Below are positions 62,376-64,000 of a stretch of DNA of 64,000 bases, one piece after another; the first letter of the stretch is position 1, and the number at the start of each line of letters is the position of its first letter. The stretch spans positions 90,868 through 154,867 of the forward strand of contig NZ_AOIN01000035.1 of the NCBI RefSeq assembly GCF_000337135.1, read 5' to 3'. A program made the position numbers and the translations under genes. The notes under the pieces are model-generated. The model did no database searches, was not told where the DNA came from, and worked only from the letters and a program-made list of their open reading frames with translations. The stretch is from Natrialba chahannaoensis JCM 10990. GTDB lineage: Archaea; Halobacteriota; Halobacteria; Halobacteriales; Natrialbaceae.

Positions 62376-63416
62376 ATGCACGACATTCGATTCGCCGTTC
62401 TTGGAACCGGTGGCATCGGTAGACGAACACTCGAGTACGCGACGGCAAAAGACGGATTAACACCCGTCGCTGCGTGTGATCGCCACGGCGTTGCGATCGA
62501 TCACGAGGGGCTCGACGTGGGTGAACTGCTCGCGGCGACGGCGTCGTCGACCATGGATGACGAGTCAAGTACTGCAGGCACCACGTCCGTCACCCACTCC
62601 CGCGAGGGAAGCGGTGTTGCGGCCTCGTCACAGGCTGAGCGGTCGGAGACGCCAATCGACGATATCATTGCTGCATCTGATCGTATCGATGCGGTGGTAA
62701 TTGCGGTCCCAAACCTCGAACACGACTTCATCCCGCGTATCGCCGATCGATTTGCGGCAGCGGAGTATGAAGGTGTGCTCGTCGACGTGCTGAAACGCTC
62801 TCGCGTTATCGGTATGCTCGAGGACCGCCGCGAGACGTTCGTCGACACTGGCATCACTTTCATTTGTGGCGCAGGCGCGACGCCCGGCTTGTTGACCGGT
62901 GCGGCCGCGCTCGCCGCCCAGTCGTTCGTCGACATCGAAGCAGTCGATATCTGGTGGGGTGTCGGCCTCAAGTCCGGGTACGAGGACAACCGTGGGACCG
63001 TGAGGGAGGATATTGCTCACCTTGACGGCTACGACCTCGAAGCTGCCCGCCAACTGTCCGATGAGGAGATAACGCGCGTGATCGACGATCACGACGGCCG
63101 TCTCGAGTTTACCGACATGGAACACGCCGACGACGTGCTGCTCGAACGTGCAGGGATCTGTGACGCCGAGGACGTGACGGTCGGTGGGATTCTCGACGTG
63201 CGATCGGACGAGAAGCCGACGACCACGACGGTGAGTGTGACCGGGACGACCTTCGACGGTGAGCGTGGCACCAATACGTTCCAGCTCGATGACGCCACCA
63301 GCATGGAGGCTAACGTCAACGGTCCGGCACTCGGCTATCTGAAGGCTGGCGTTCGGCGGAACCGGAACGGCGAGTACGGCGTCTTCGGTCCGGCAGCGTT
63401 GCTGCCCGAATTCTAA
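62376..63416 (+). CDS. bioU: BioU-type 8-amino-7-oxononanoate-converting enzyme (saccharopine dehydrogenase-like)
   Basis: 346 residues. N-terminal NAD(P) Rossmann motif AVLGTGGIGRRTLEYA (7-22). BioU, known from cyanobacteria and haloarchaea, replaces BioA and BioD by turning the BioF product into dethiobiotin precursor, using an active-site lysine that is consumed. Here Lys140 in LVDVLKRSRVIGML is the candidate for that lysine, displaced by a Ser/Thr/Ala insertion near 55-90. Position between bioB and bioF and the lack of bioA or bioD nearby support the call. A generic saccharopine or homoserine dehydrogenase is the alternative. Confidence 0.78.
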   Translation: MHDIRFAVLGTGGIGRRTLEYATAKDGLTPVAACDRHGVAIDHEGLDVGELLAATASSTMDDESSTAGTTSVTHSREGSGVAASSQAERSETPIDDIIAASDRIDAVVIAVPNLEHDFIPRIADRFAAAEYEGVLVDVLKRSRVIGMLEDRRETFVDTGITFICGAGATPGLLTGAAALAAQSFVDIEAVDIWWGVGLKSGYEDNRGTVREDIAHLDGYDLEAARQLSDEEITRVIDDHDGRLEFTDMEHADDVLLERAGICDAEDVTVGGILDVRSDEKPTTTTVSVTGTTFDGERGTNTFQLDDATSMEANVNGPALGYLKAGVRRNRNGEYGVFGPAALLPEF

Positions 63417-63417
63417 G

Positions 63418-64000
63418 ATGGCACTGCAAGATTCTCGTGGGTTCGACCTCGAGGAACGCCTTCGGGAGCGAGCGCAGGCGGGTCTCCGCCGTGATCTCAC
63501 GCCGGTCGAGAGCGTCGCGTCTCGTGCTCGTGTCGCTGCTGACCCGAAGGACGAGCCCGCCGATTTCACGACGGCACAGGAGCAGGTGCTCTTCTCCTCG
63601 AACGATTATCTCGGCTTGGCCAGCGACCCGTCGGTCGTCGACGCCGCAGCCCGCGGCGCTCGCGATGTCGGAACGGGTGCCGGCGCGTCGCGACTCGTCG
63701 TGGGCGACACGCCAGCCCACCGATCACTCGAGCGAACCCTCGCAGCGGAGAAGAGCGCGGAGCGAGCGCTCGTGTTTTCGTCCGGCTATGCGGCGAACGT
63801 CGGAACGATCACCGCGTTGTCGCCGGACGTCATCTTCTCCGATGCGTACAACCATGCGAGCATTATCGACGGTGCACGTCTCTCGGGAGCGGCTATCGAA
63901 GTCTACGACCACTGTACTGCGGACGCGCTGGCGGAACGAATGGCCGATCGGGCTGGCGCTGGAACGGCAGACGGTTCGTGGCTCGTCGTGACCGACTCCG
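63418..64000 (+). CDS. bioF: 8-amino-7-oxononanoate synthase, N-terminal part (runs off window)
   Basis: Starts ATG at 63418, one base after the bioU stop, and stays open to the window end (about 194 codons). Family motifs: LFSSNDYLGLASDP, GTGAGASRLVVGDTPAHRSLE, VFSSGYAANVGTITALSPD and SDAYNHASIIDGARLSGA. A PLP enzyme that condenses pimeloyl thioester and alanine. The PLP lysine lies beyond the window. Third gene of the biotin operon. Confidence 0.93.
   Translation, partial: MALQDSRGFDLEERLRERAQAGLRRDLTPVESVASRARVAADPKDEPADFTTAQEQVLFSSNDYLGLASDPSVVDAAARGARDVGTGAGASRLVVGDTPAHRSLERTLAAEKSAERALVFSSGYAANVGTITALSPDVIFSDAYNHASIIDGARLSGAAIEVYDHCTADALAERMADRAGAGTADGSWLVVTDS

Overview
This window is a chromosomal segment of a halophilic archaeon (class Halobacteria). 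It is GC-rich, with very acidic proteins, Tat-type lipoproteins (RR motif followed by a lipobox Cys), many leaderless genes with a TATA-like element about 27 bp upstream of the start codon, a LysW-dependent arginine operon, and a tRNA with a canonical bulge-helix-bulge intron. The genus cannot be fixed from sequence alone. There is no transposase gene, CRISPR array or rRNA. Mobile-DNA traces are two copies of a short inverted-repeat element and a gene-poor stretch behind the tRNA.

Layout. 0-7.3 kb: lipoproteins, a flavoprotein disulfide reductase, SRP54, and the UPF0200/UPF0201 pair. 7.4-8.4 kb: intron-containing tRNA-Arg(UCU), then about 900 bp of lower-GC sequence with tRNA-like fragments and inverted repeats. 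8.4-15.9 kb: a VOC dioxygenase/carboxylesterase pair, cupredoxin-like lipoprotein, SDR, UspA, M29 aminopeptidase, membrane proteins and threonine aldolase. 15.9-27.2 kb: a probable polyamine/agmatine uptake and catabolism region. It holds an agmatinase-type ureohydrolase, class I and class III aminotransferases, a spermidine/putrescine-type ABC transporter with both permease domains fused, a broken carbon-nitrogen hydrolase, and two paralogous NrpR-like regulators. Shared GGCA-N6-TGCC dyads lie in two of its promoter or start regions. 27.6-34.4 kb: phosphoesterase, methyltransferase, XPD helicase, 2'-5' RNA ligase-like protein and a membrane protein with a cytoplasmic winged helix. 34.5-44.1 kb: argG-argH, then lysW-argX-argC-argB-argD-argE-argF in tightly overlapping order. 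A short Arg-containing leader ORF precedes argG and nested inverted repeats precede lysW. 44.2-54.6 kb: a 25-residue membrane peptide, thrC, a GATase, an A24 peptidase, HIT, UDG, small membrane proteins and ileS. 54.8-61 kb: a DUF4382 lipoprotein, prs, a beta-propeller protein, glmM and a 2Fe-2S ferredoxin. 61.2-64 kb: biotin genes bioB-bioU-bioF (bioF runs off the end), with a near-consensus BirA operator over the leaderless bioB start.

How they fit. The arg block encodes the route from glutamate to arginine on the LysW carrier protein. The 16-27 kb region would import polyamines or a related amine and remove amino or guanidino groups under NrpR-like control. The bio block would make biotin through the BioU route (no BioA or BioD is seen here), repressed by a BirA-type regulator encoded elsewhere. 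Positions, motifs, overlaps and repeats are read directly; functions come from family knowledge; regulation is inferred.
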